Position numbers and translations under genes: made by a program. This document shows positions 36,627-49,300 of a stretch of 64,000 bases of DNA, piece after piece. Below the pieces are notes generated by a model that saw only the letters and a program-made list of their open reading frames with translations, was not told where the DNA came from and ran no database searches. The stretch comes from Neckera pumila (taxonomy: Eukaryota; Streptophyta; Bryopsida; Hypnales; Neckeraceae): NCBI GenBank assembly GCA_963969595.1, contig OZ018409.1, positions 21,732,975-21,796,974 on the forward strand, read 5' to 3'. Each line of letters starts with the position of its first letter. Position 1 is the stretch's first letter.

Positions 36627-36800
36627 CCCCCTCCTCCCCCCCCCCCCCCCCCTCCCCCCTCCCCTATGGTGATGTTGTGGAAAAAAAAGAAAGAAGAAAA
36701 ACGCTAAAATTGAAAATGTGACGTGGTCGCATTTCGACCACGTCAGCACTATGTCATATTTTATTTTATTTTTTTCCATAATTGCACCCCGCGGGTGCTA
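36627..36800. repeat. C-tract and ACGT-core palindrome
   Basis: A near-pure C run at about 36627-36665 gives G-runs on the minus strand. At 36719-36745, TGACGTGGTCG is followed after 5 bases by its exact inverse complement. TGACGTGG is a plant bZIP-type (G-box/hexamer) core, here in two facing copies. GCACCCCGCGGGTGC near 36785 is another short palindrome. No gene lies within 3 kb with a firm call, so a regulatory role is uncertain. Confidence 0.4.
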
Positions 36801-37109
36801 AAAATCACGCACTCACAGTCTTGTTGAGGCTTGAAATTTTTTGTAATGATTTACTGAAATTTTTGTTTTGCATTTTATCTAATACATAAAAACTCTAATA
36901 AAATTCTAGTGATGAATGCGTAGCATAGCAAGCGCCAACCGCTAGTTACTTCATAAATTCATAGAAATTACAATTTTAATCAAAAAATTATAATTCCACT
37001 TGGGTTTGATCCATAAAACAAGTGTACACCTCTGAAAAAGATGTGCCCTCCTTGAATTTGGATTCAAAATATTCAAATTCCAAATTAAGATGGTGATAGG
37101 CTTGTCCAC

Positions 37110-38037
37110 TTAACCCCTAAAGTCCCAAGGCATTTTTCTGTCAAAATCGACTCAAAACTGCTAGTTCTGTTGCATTCATCTAAGAAAAGAGAAAAAATAT
37201 TTTTTTTAGAAACTAACCATAGAATCTTGTACTTAACTTACCTCAGATCATGTGGTAAAAATTTCATAAAGTTTGACCGTACAAATTAGAAGATATAAGC
37301 ATTCAAAGTTGGAAAAATTTGATTTTTTGAACATTGACTTGCAATTTCAGATGACTTTGACCACCATTTAAAAAAAAAATTGCACTACGGACTTTTAATT
37401 TAATTTTTTTTATTTTGAATAAATGAGTTGAGAATCTACAATAAAACATTCAAAAAAAAAATCACTTGATTTTCATTCTTTAAAAAATTGTTAAATAGAA
37501 GTAGGTTCAAGATTGAAAGAAAAACTAAATCGCCAATAGCTCTAAGACATGAATAAAACACTATAATCCCAATGGTAAGATTGTTTTAGCAATCAAACTT
37601 AGCCTTGTCAAACAATTTTTTTGAAAAAGTGTGAAAATTGCATTCAGAAATGAGTCCTACAAGTTATTTTTTCAAGAATATGCTCTAATTGCCCAAAAAA
37701 TAAGATTGTCCATAGCTTTCACATAACAAATCCAAATGAGATGAATAAAAGCTTCTCATATAGATAAAAACACAATCTATGAGAAAATGATTTTTTAAAA
37801 TTTTAAAATTTTTTTTGTGTGAGAAGATTTCAGCCCGTTGCATTGAAAAAAAGGACCTTTTGTGCCATAACTTTTGCTCCCGGGCACCGATTGAAATAAA
37901 AATTATATTCCATAAAGCTAATGTGTTTTTCTATCTTCACAAAAAATTTCAAAAAATAATGATGAGTATTGAAGCCGTAGTAGCCTGCCCAAAATCCATT
38001 TTGTCCCCCGAGGGGACAATGGGACTTTAGGGGTTAA
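37110..38037. mobile_element. TTAA element, full-length copy F (928 bp)
   Basis: The left end is TTAA/CCCCTAAAGTCCCAAGG and the right end AATGGGACTTTAGGGG/TTAA. The terminal inverted match is about 15 bp (CCCCTAAAGTCCCA). Inside the right end lies TTTTGTCCCCCGAGGGGACA, as in copies B and C. The body follows B in the same orientation. No transposase frame. This is the best preserved pair of ends in the window. Confidence 0.85.
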
Positions 38038-38799
38038 GAAGGACTACCACAGACATTTAGTGTCTAATGGATCACTTCGTGTGAGACTATCAGTAGGATG
38101 GAAAAAAACATTTTTGGAAGTTGCTTTACTTTTTTGGTGAATAGTCTTGCAAATTCCCTAATTATGGTATTATTAACATTTTTAAAGAAGAAGATGCTTA
38201 ATCCATGGATCTTCCTTGTAGTGTATTTTTGGCCGTTTTTTGCTATTTATTCTTGATGTGAATAATAGCCATGAAAATGATGTTTTTTGAATTTGAATTC
38301 AACTAATGAAATGAAGCTTATCAAGTATAGTTTCTACTTCGATTGAAAATTTAAAAAATTTATAAATTGCAATATTTTATAGCAATATGGACTTTGGTCC
38401 TATAATTATGGTTTGTTGATTTTCTAATTTTACTATGAATCACAACATTTGTGGTGAAAATTTCAAATTTTTGAATATATTTTATTTTTGATATGAATTT
38501 TCTTTATTTTTTTCTTCTTTAAAAATCCACGATAATCTCAAATTTTCTCAAAAAAATAGAAAATTTTATGACTTGTGGTAAACACAAGATTTTATCTCTC
38601 AAAATTAAATATAAAATTTTTCATTCGTATCTAGTTGCAAAATGATAGCAAGCAAAGTAATGGACAATGAGGCTTAAAATCAATGGTCCATCCTTCTAGG
38701 TTTAAGGAGCCCATTGTGGGCTTTTTGAGAACTCAGGCAAATTCTATTGACTTCATATTTTGGAGTTTTTGCATGAAATTTTCAAGATAGCTTTGTCAT

Positions 38800-39520
38800 A
38801 CGTCATTCTAATAACTATTGCAAAAGTTATAATTTCTTTTTTTGTTTCAATGTCAAACCAAAAAGTTAAAAATATGTTCTAAAAATAGATTCATTAATTT
38901 TATTTGGTTGGATAGATTAATACCTATACAAAACCTTTGAGCCAGTCAATATTGACTTATGAGATGAAAGTTATGAAGAGTTTTATTTTGTAGACAATGA
39001 AGGGAAAAAAACAAAAGAAGTTGTTTATTATACACAATTCTAAAATTTAAAAATAGAAGCAACATGTAATACATATCACTTACTAGAATATTCTCGCTAT
39101 TATGATTGACAATTCTCACATTCGTATCAACGTTATTAACAATTTAGTTTTTTCTTTCATCAAGTACAACCTTTCATTTTATAAATTTTTTAAAGATGAA
39201 TATGAAAGTTTTTTTTTTTTTTTTTCATGTATTCTCAACTTATTTTCCATTACATTAATTTAAAACATACAACTTATAGGACATACATGTTTTTTTTCTA
39301 AAAATATTGAAAGACAACTTCACTTTTAGGACAAGCTTCAAAAGTCTAATTTTTGAAATTTAGGCACGTTAATCTTGCAATTAGTGGAAGTGAGGTGAGG
39401 GGAAGTTACTCTAAAATTTGGGAAGAATGTATTTGAAAAAGTTAATTTAAGATCCTACAATTGGATTTCTAAAAGAATAAATATTGATGAATAATCAAAA
39501 CTTTACTTGGAATATGAGTA
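38800..39520. repeat. Dispersed repeat, uninterrupted copy (empty site)
   Basis: It matches the flanks of the element at 16838-17747 as one continuous stretch. The insertion point corresponds to about 39270-39280 (CAACTTATAGGACAT), where only one TTA(T)A is present. Downstream, TTTTTTTCTAAAAATATTGA matches TTTTTTTCTAAAAATGTTAA on the filled side. Confidence 0.65.
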
Positions 39521-41459
39521 TTTTGAAGCAATTTTGGGCCTCAAATCACTGCAAAACTTTAGGAATTAATCCTTAAAGGACCATGGTACCTCAAAATGGC
39601 ATTTGGATGATTTTGAACAAATAGAAGATGTAAAATTACAATTTTTCATCCAATTTTTTTAGAGTTCTTTGAATATATTTCTATTGTATAGTAGTGGAAA
39701 TTCCCTAATTGAAATATTATTGACTTTTCTATTGAAGAAGATGCTAAAAAAATAGATCTTTTTGAATTTGAGTTCAACTAAATAACATTCAATAGCATGC
39801 ACTACCATTGCCTTCGTTCTACAATATATGGTGCGAAATATTCTACATCTAATTATATTTAATTAGTAGCTTAGTGGATAGGTGGAGGTTTAGGGTGCAT
39901 GAACAAAAGGTTGTAGGCATGAAGGTTGTTGAATGTTATGAATGAAATGAAGCTCACACAATCGATTTTCTACTCCATTTGAAAAATTTGAAAAATTCAT
40001 AAAATCCAACAATTTATTATAATTTAAAATATGGCCTCTAACCATATTCAATTGATTTTCTAATTTTCTAATTCCATAAAACTTTGGTTCACACCATAAT
40101 GTTTTACACTAATATATGTGAATGCCAAAAATTTCATTGCAATATTTTTTAATTTTAAGAATATTTTGTATTGTATATGAATTTTCTTCATTATCACCAT
40201 CATGTTCCAATGCACAAAATTAGTTGTAGTGTGAAGATCAAATAGCAAAATCTAATTACAATAAAGAGATATCAATTTTTAAAATTTAGACATTGTCCAA
40301 CATTGAAATCTCTATAGAGAGAATTCTGAAACTTTTGTGGAGATGTTTGTTGAAGGAAAGATGTGCATGTGGATGTTCCTAAATGTCTATACAATCAAAT
40401 TGAAAAAAATTCATCACCGATGTTTTTCAATCAACTATCATGTAAAACTATGAATATTAAATGAAACAATTATTTAACCAGAAATGGAGTTTTGTTTTTT
40501 CAAAACTGAATTTTGATACATTTGATTGGGATTGTATAAGAATTTCATGTTAATTACTCAAGGTGAAAAATGCCAATCATATTCTATATTATACAAAATT
40601 CATTGAATGGCACAATAAGCAATTTGTAAGATTATTGGGCCCGACTATGAAGTAGGGTAACAAAACACATGACCCTCCTTTTCCAAGACAAGTATAATCT
40701 TACATAATTCTTATGCGATTCATAACCATTTCATTTTTAGGCAATCTCAATCACGCATACCAAATTTAGGTTTCAGAGAACCCAAACTCTACAGTTCTGG
40801 TGAACTTGATAAGTTAAATGTCACAATTTTACATAATTTTGACTGATAACTGTCCGTTCAAAGTTCAGTTGCATACATATTTGGAAACATCCATGAACAC
40901 ATAATTCCTTTAAAACAAATCTCAACAATGTTTCAAAACTCAGCCAGCTACTTGTTTAGTCCACCGTGACAGCAGATAGAACTATCAACTGAGCAGCCAA
41001 CAAAACAAACCAGGGACAACCAGAACATACCAAAGGCACCGGTAGTGTACATTTCTCGCAGCTTCAAACAATGCATCAAGTAGCAGCAAGTGCCTCACCT
41101 GGATGGGTAGAGGAGAATTTTTCTTGACTGCCTTGGACCGAACTTGGAGACCTGCGTGATGTCAAGCTTTCTAACTCACAGAATGAGTTTCATAGAAACC
41201 AACCCTAACTATGACAAAGCTATCATACATGCACGCTACAGCTCCCAGAGCTACAGCAATGGGAATAGCTAACCCCGAAAAAACTAGCAACATTGGCTAA
41301 GAGGCTACTTATATAGCTCTGACACTGTAAATACTGACTGTCCTTCAACGATACAGCGCTCACCATTCAAATTATGGTGATCAAACTCATCATTACAGAC
41401 TCCGAGACTGTACTGTACAAATAAAACCGGAGTGGATTTTTCCTCTACTTAAACAAAAA
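39521..41459. other. No gene seen; includes UBP22 3' flank
   Basis: AT-rich to about 40.6 kb. It then becomes richer in GC towards the UBP22 stop, so the last few hundred bases are probably its 3' untranslated region. Near 39555-39585 a CTTTAGGAA/TTAA/TCCTTAAAGG palindrome resembles two TTAA-element ends back to back. Confidence 0.45.
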
Positions 41460-44254
41460 TTATCTCCCCATCGGAGGACGAACGGGGTCACTAGCTTTAT
41501 AAAGTAGGGTCTTCTGAACATAATAAAGCATGTAGGCTTGCGAAGAGCGCACATAGTCTTCACTGACGCGCGTAATCCAAGCATCGTCGCATTTGTACCA
41601 GCACTTGTTGAGGCGCAAAAACGAAACGTAGTGACCCGAATCAAGCTTTCCAGAATGAGTGACCACAGCGAAGAGCTCAAACTCGGAGGGGCTTTGCGAG
41701 GGTGGAAGAGAATTACTTGCATCACCACTGACACTCAAGAGCCTATTGCCATGTCTCAACCTTACAACGGAGGAAGAGAGGTAGGGTAGCACGTCCAGAA
41801 AAAAAGGAAACTGCACATAGCGATCCACTTTCCGAGACGTGTTACGACTGGAAGAATGTTCAAAGCGCTTGATGTGAAAGCACAGAACTAATGGGACTTT
41901 CCGCATCGACATTTGCTTGATGGATTCCTGTCGAGTTTGGCACCGCTGGCAGAAAAACTTTTCGTTCGCCCCCAAACGTTCCGGCCTCGTAAACCGATCT
42001 AAGCACCCCAGCAACGTGGACGCCCCCAAAGCACTGGATGCTGCCCTGGACGTCCGTCCACCATTTTCATTAATTATGGACTCAGTGAAGCCCTTCTCGG
42101 GTCCAAAGTCGGGCTCAAGATCTAAAGAAATATCAACACACGGGTCATGTGTGGTGGAGCTGAAGCCACACACAGTGCATGTTACATCGGACCGAAGAAG
42201 TCCAGAGAAAACGCGGTGGACAATGCAGCGGCAATCAACATCTCCAGCCCTGTCAAACCACACCTCGAGTCATTTTTAATTCTCTGGTAAACCAGGTCGG
42301 ATTAAGGTACTGGAGCTCAAATTCCAAAGGAAGAGGTAACGTGTCTAGTCATGATTCGTGGACACTGTCGATAACGTCCACAAACAAGTGGGTAAGAAAT
42401 GACCATACCTGCCATCTTGTGATTTAGCTCGAGGGGAGGTCGTGCCCGAGTTGGCATGTATGCCATCGACTGTGGAAATAAAAAATTCGTGAGCATCTTG
42501 CTGCTCGTATCCGGCCAGGTTTGCGGCATGTTGCCACCAGCTGCATTCAAGTATCATAAGGTTGAGCACTCTTTCGACTGGAGTGGAAAACACATACACT
42601 TTCCGAATGGAACGAAACAATGTCTGCTACTTCAAGAACATCAGGATGAACTCACATATACCTTTCCATACCCTAATTCTGGAAACATAACACTAAGATC
42701 GGCACTTCTACGTGTCACAATTCATCATAACTTGCCACATTGCTACAATGTACTGATAAACACAACTTCTGCACGATCAAAATTCAAAATGCTAGACTGT
42801 ACTGAAGCTTAGCAATCTCATAGTACTAAAAAGAGGGTTACACAAGCAGCCGGTTCGAATTCCACTATCATGTAAATACTAACTGTAAGAAAACCACAAG
42901 AAGAAAGGAAAACAACCACGTTACTGGAACTTAAACATGCCAACTTAACAACCCCCAAAACACCAGCACAGAAAAAGGCAATTAAACGTTGATGATCTCT
43001 CAAGTGAGTGGAAACACATAGATAGCAATGCCAGGGAGACATTAGAACCACTAGCCCTCAGAATGATGCATACAAGCAAACGCCTCCAGTACATCCACCG
43101 GCAAGGCCATACTCTACAAGAGCGTAGAGGAGTCACCCCAGAACAAGCGAAATGAAAAACCGCAAAATAACGTGAACACATTGAGCATTGCCTAGTTTCA
43201 GCATCCACAACATAAGATTTATATCATAATGGCTAAATTTGCAATGGAGGTAAGCCCTTTGCTTCATGTAAGTGACGAAAATCCTGTTCCGCACACATAT
43301 CTCAGCATTACTCAACAATGCAGTCGTGTTCAAGTAAAGACAACCACAATGCTCCAGAAAGCAGAGTAACCTATGTTTCCCCAAAAGGAAAGACATCCCC
43401 GGCGATTCCAGCATGCAACTCGAGAAAAGTGAAGTCATCACCAACCTGTACAAAAATCGGGCTGGACTGTAAGGCGTGCGCTCTCCCGAAAACGCAGCAG
43501 CGAAGATCGTGTCCATATCACAGCCAAGGCAAAGATGGGAAGCCCGGCGCTGACACACGGCTCGATTATGGTGGTCACTCAGAAAGTAGTTCCGCAAGGG
43601 CGGAGTGTGCAGCAGCGCTTGCAGCACGGAATTCATAAAACACGTATTCCCGAGATTGTTCAACCCCCTCAACCCCGCTGGAAGCTTTTCCTCAATCGAA
43701 GCGACGGAGTCCTGCTTCAACGCCAGTTGCTCCCGGGCCGAGGGTGCCCACGCCTTAAATTCAACCCCGCGTCTCCGCTTCCTCGATTCCGCATCGCCAA
43801 ATCTCGAAACCGCGCCATTCTCCTCGCTCGCCCGGCGAGATGCCCGAGCGCCAATGATCGCCCGATCGAACTCGCCATCGTAAACCTGATCGCCGCAGAT
43901 GCAACAGAAAAGCTCCGCGCGCTCGATGTCCACGGCAATGCCATGGCCGGGGTTACTCTCCGCGTGCAATCGCGCATGCGAGGAATCCCAGCAGCCAATG
44001 ACGCCGCAACTCAAACACGCGAAGAGTCGCCCGCGCCCCCGCGCACAGCTCCCGCACTGAGGAACCTCGCGAAGCGCGCGCTGAATGCATGCCCGTCCGG
44101 AGGCCTCTGCGGTGACGCAGCGCTGGAGCGCCCCCAACCCTAATCCGCCCGCGCGCTCCCGAAACTCCACCAAATGCTCGCACGGCACGTAGCGAGGCGG
44201 AGGCTGCTCGTTGGGCGGATGCGGAGGCGTGAGGTTATGATCGTTGGACCCCAT
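41460..44254 (-). CDS. UBP22: Ubiquitin-specific protease 22 (SAGA H2B deubiquitinase)
   Basis: Exons 44254-43446, 42540-42409 and 42249-41460 join in matching phases (TAC AG/C TGG; GGC AG/G GCT) to 576 residues, close to Arabidopsis UBP22. A ZnF-UBP domain covers about 25-126 ([35 protein letters not shown]). The USP catalytic domain follows: Cys box [13 protein letters not shown] with C205, then [10 protein letters not shown], two CxxC pairs (CTVC, CQRC), and His box [10 protein letters not shown] with H520 and CDDAW Asp. All catalytic residues are present, so it should be active. UBP22 is the deubiquitinase of the plant SAGA module and removes ubiquitin from histone H2B in the nucleus. Start: ATG 44254 fits the family; the frame stays open upstream to an ATG at 44563. 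Confidence 0.93.
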
Positions 44255-44563
44255 GATGCCTGCGAAACCACATCCCTGCCCGCCCTGCACCTCAAACCCT
44301 AATCTAGCCCAAATGGGTTCGTCTCGATCGGGATTGCGTCGTGAGCCGGGTGTGAGATCGCTCAGGTAAGTTACCCACCAGATTTGGTGAAGGCGAATGC
44401 GATGCTTAAACCCAAGCAAATGGGCAGGCTGGAGAGCTTGGCCGCGCTGCGGGGGCAACGGAAGCGTCGTCGTCGTCGTCGTCGTAGCGGGCAGAGTGTC
44501 GGTGTGAATGCGGTCCGCTGCTGAATCAGATTGCTGCTCCGGGTATTTTTCGAGCGGGTACAT
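44255..44563 (-). promoter_or_regulatory. UBP22 leader with telo-box and (CGT)n run
   Basis: On the plus strand, AAACCCTAAT followed by TAGCCCAAATGGG lies near 44293-44316, a telo-box next to a GCCCA element, about 40-60 bp upstream of the chosen start. A CGT repeat at 44465-44486 would encode a Thr run if the in-frame ATG at 44563 were used. The region is more likely untranslated leader, since the encoded extension has no family match. Confidence 0.35.
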
Positions 44564-44699
44564 CTCATCCGGGTACCATTTGCGATGTCGGCGCCGTAGT
44601 CGAGATTATACCGGGCTGATGTTATGCACCACCCATGAACTGCACACTCACTGCATCCCAAGTTCAAGGCTAAATCTCAACTTTCTTGGATTGTAGGAA

Positions 44700-46395
44700 G
44701 TGATTAAAAAATAATAAATGTAAGATTTGGGACCCATAGTGTGAAAGGTCAAAATCCTAACTTCAAATCTGAACTTGTCTTTTAAATAATACTATGTGGC
44801 AATTAAGTGTCCAAAATATAAATAAAAAAATAATTTATTGTAAGGCATCTTTGTGGTTGAAATCTTCTCCTTTAAAATGCCTTATATGATATTTTTCTCC
44901 TAATTCTACATTTTTAAATAAATTATTGGGACTTGAAAGTTTAATTGAATTTTCATTTTATCTAAACCCAATTGGCCTTTAAGTTCCACTTTTTGGGTGC
45001 CAAAACGGGCACTAAAAGTATTGCCATGAAGGCCTTTTGGAGTGGTGTAGGACTTGGGCCATATTATAAAGTTCTAAGTTCCAATTTTCAGCTCTATAGT
45101 AATCAAATTTTGAAAATTCAAAGGGACTTGGGTCTTAGGAGGTAGTGTGAAGTAGCCTTGAGGTTAATTTTGGCCTAAAAGACTGGTGTGAATGAAAGAT
45201 CAGTTGGAAATGGCTCAACTATCTAAGCTTAATGAATAGGCCCGATTACACTTATTCATGTATGAGTCATTGTAGGACAATATCAACTTAATTTAGCATT
45301 CTGTTCTTTTTAACCACCATGTAAAGAAGGCCAATTTGGCAATGTAAAATTTGTACACGCCACAACTAAAGCTACGTAAGTGAACCTACAAAGAAAAAAT
45401 CGAAGAATATTTTATTACATGAAATACTACCACATCACATAGCCACGCTAGCTGAAATGGAATTTAGAAAGGGTGTCTATTCCAAGTGAGTCTAGTATTA
45501 AGTTTATCCTATATTTTCAACTTTTGAAATTTGTATTGGAAACTTTATGAAACCACTTGGGAGGCATTTCTATTTACTTTGCTAATATCCTCATCAAATT
45601 TTTTGGGTCATTTGACCTTTCAAAGAGTGGGACTACAAAAAAATTCTTTGAGGTACTACTACCTTAGTCAATTCTTGCGTCACATCCAAGCATGAACTTG
45701 CAATAAAAAATTGTGACAAAAAACAAGATTGATTGGTTTAGGGTTGACTTGTTTCTGAATACAATATACAAAGTTTGTCTATAAGTTAGGATGCTTTTGG
45801 GAGTGGAGTGATGGGAACTAGGGCCTTTTTTTTCGCATTGTAGAGCAACAATGGAACTCCCGTGTGCCCCCCTAGCAAAGGTCAATATGGGGAGGGAGCA
45901 AGACAGAGTGGTTGAAATGCTCTGCCAGATTCTCGAATCTGGCGATACATCGCCAGAAAAAAAGCCCTGATGGGAACACGTCCACCATCACCAGTCCTCA
46001 TACAAAAAGTACACATAGATAAATTCATCTCCTTTGAATGGGCCATGAATGAATCTGGTAGACTGTTACAGACTTACTCGGTGCCTCTTAACTTACTTCA
46101 CCAAGGCTTGGTGGTTGCAAGTTTGTATACTGTAAGTACTAGTAGAATGGGAAGAAACTGGGCTAGTAAACTTCTGACCTTTAAGATGAGAATCCCTGCA
46201 TCTAAAGCCTGAATGCAAAACCAAAGTCGTAGAAAAACTGACGAGGCAAAATTCAAACATGAATTTAGCTGCATGTACATGTGTAGAGAAAACAACATTG
46301 CTGGTTGTATGAATTGTAGTAGATCAATATACAAAAATTGTTGCTTTCTAAGTAAACAATCAAAATAATTCCAAGTCGGGTTCATACTCATACAG
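44700..46395. other. Intergenic, no gene seen
   Basis: AT-rich, then mixed near the aminopeptidase 3' end. A small perfect hairpin GCCAGATT-CTCG-AATCTGGC at about 45927-45946 is followed by CTGGCGATACATCGCCAG-like symmetry. A segment near 45540-45630 resembles 19480-19550 (TCATCAAA, TTTTTTGGTCATTT). Confidence 0.45.
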
Positions 46396-49300
46396 TTAAG
46401 TATCTACATTTAGCTTGTCGATAGCAGTGAAGAGCTCGAAAAAGGCCTTGAAATGCCGATATGAAATGTCTACATCCTCAGCTCCGCACATTTCCCGTAT
46501 ACTGCAAGTACAGAAACAAAAACCTCAATACAACTCTGCCCAAGTCAAACTTCATAAGTCTCAGAGCATTTTCACCAGCAGTGTTGAGGACACAAGTCGC
46601 TCGTTCCACATATCCCATCTGAAGAATTATAGCCAAACTCTTCCATATATTTCATTCGAACAGTCTCACATTTCAAGAGGTCATGTGATGAAATCCATTA
46701 TACAAATAAGCAATAATACTAATAAAATACGAAGAATCGCAGAGAAAGCTCCATGAACTGGTCTAGAGCCTACCTGTGCATGGATAATTGAGGCATGCCA
46801 CAGTCCACAGTCCGGATACCAATGCCAGATGCAAGAATTGGGCCAATTGTAGACCCACAACCCATGTCATTTCGGACTACAAAATTCTGCATCAAATGGC
46901 GAGGAAAAGCAACGTCAATTTAATTCCCATCCAAGTCCAATATTACTAAATATTGAAATAGGAGTATAATGTTATAATAATATTATTAAACTATATTATG
47001 GGAATCAACATCAATATTGCTGAAACGACGAAATAGGAATCAACGATTAGAGGACGCTCCTGAACTATAACTACATGCTCGGTGCATAAACAATACAAAA
47101 GAACAGTTTAAGAACAGTATTGTTTTACCTGAGTTGGCACACCAGCAACTTTTGCCACTTCTTTGAAGAGGAAACCGGTTACAGTGTTCGTAGCATAGCG
47201 CTGATTGGCATTATATTTAATTACTAAACCCTCATGCAACTTGGGTTGATGGTTTTCTTCATGCCGATCAGTATAATTTGGATGCAGGGCATGCGCCATG
47301 TCAGCTGACACTGTCCATATAGAGGTGCACACCACATCTTCAGAACACAGCATCTTCAACATTTCTAATTGGAAAATTTTAACTCAGATGACTAACAAGG
47401 GAAAATCTAATTGGATAAATCTAACTCACACCACGTCGATGAGGCTGCAAATCTACTACTCAGCAATAAACAGGAGAGACTTGAATCGTAAGAAGATATA
47501 ACGAACTTGATGACCTACAAATTTCAAAAGTGATCCATGTGGAAGAAAAATTCCAGGTTCAAATGCAATTTGTGTACTTAAGACTCTCAATAGAGGAGAA
47601 TATAACTTTTAGATCTACGACAGGAGATGAAATTACGGAGCCTTTCCAACAAGAACTTACCTAGAAACGACTTGCGAATAGTGCGCTCTTCAATGCCCTC
47701 AGTGGGAGTGTTTCTTGTGAGCCACCTTGTGATGCGACCCATAGCTTGAAACATCATAGGAGATCCCGCCCCTTGAGCTGAATCTGACCCAACCTGTGCC
47801 AAGTTCACAAGAAAAGCGGACCCGTTACAATGCTTACAAAAAAAACTTGAAAAAAGTGACTGACTAATGAGAACACTTGTGCTCCTTGGCAGGATGAGAA
47901 ATCAGAAAACGCAATGGAATCAATAGAAACGATTACAAAAGTGAAGGTTACCTCCTCATTGTCGAACAAGGCAACTGCTCGAATGCAGCTCTCATCAGCC
48001 AAGGAAGCTGAATTGGAACACGTATCCAGTAGGGCTCGCAGTGCACAGTATGACGATGCCAGATTGTCAAGCCTGCCTGAGAAGATGAACTCCTTACGAG
48101 CTCCACCGAGACAACTGGGTTGGGTGTCGCAGACATTCAACTCAAAGTCCACTATCTCCTCCACCGAGCAGTTCAATTGCTCTGCAAGGACCTGCAAGGT
48201 TACAAATCCTGGTCCTTGATTTTCAATAGAATAGACTAGTAGTAAACAAATTACCTCAAGAAACAATCAGTAGAGCCCTCTACTTCGATGCTCAAGAACA
48301 TTTGGCACCTAATAGCTCAATGATGCCTCGAAATCACAATATACGAAGATGGTAATGTAAGTGACCTCCAAAAGCAATGGATGATGAGGTTTTTTTGAGG
48401 AGTTTAATGCTCCATTGCCCCCTTCAATCTGGCTTCCCAACTCAGACTTGCCAAGAAGCTCTGTTTTAATCTGAGTAGCCAGGACTGGAGCTAAATGAGT
48501 CTCCAGGTTTGGTTTGAAGCCGTCAGTGTTCACGGTCCTAAGAAGAGAGCATTATCAATGTTAGATGAAAAGCCTAAACTTTCAGGATCTGATTTTCAGG
48601 ACACCTGAGTTTCACGGAGCTCTTCACTTCCATTAGAAGTGCAGTTTCAATGACATTGTGCTAGACTTGGTGGAATTGTATTGTACATCACATCGCCAAA
48701 TTTCCAACTACCACCTGCTTGTTGAGAGGTTATGATGATTTGATATATACCTGTCCAGATGAATAGCCAAAGTAGGTATGCGCATGATTGGACGCTTAAC
48801 CTTCAACAGCTCTTGCACAACAGTCCCATTTTCCCTTCTCAAAAGTACACGACCAGCGACGCTCAGATCTCGATCAAACCAAGTATGCCACAGTCCGCTC
48901 CCGTAAGTTTGCACCCCCACGTTCAAAAAACCCGCTTTAGCGGCCGCTGATACAGGCTTGAGTTTAGGACACGGGCTGTCCGTGTGTGCTGCCACTACGT
49001 GAAAGCCATTGCCAACTTCATATCTGTGAAGGGCATACCATAAGTGACAATGAATAGTGAAAGCTCAGAACTATAATGAGAGCACAACCATGCTGCTGAG
49101 CTGGCAGGGAAAATGCTTCTGAATACATGGAAACCACAAACGGTGATTCACAAAAAAGTAGAATAATTTTAGCAAGTTATGAAAAATCTTACTTTTGTCC
49201 GATGGCAAACGCAAAGATGGAGGACATATTTCTAGTGAAGAAGTAACGACCGCCGGGTTGTACCGCCCACTCTTGTTCCTCTTTCAGCTGCAGAAATCCT

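Noticed and set aside
43535..44143. Long plus-strand open frame (202 codons)
   Set aside because: Antisense shadow of UBP22 exon 1, caused by its high GC content.
45927..45965. Terminator-like hairpin
   Set aside because: Intrinsic hairpin terminators are bacterial; in plant nuclear DNA this is only a local palindrome.
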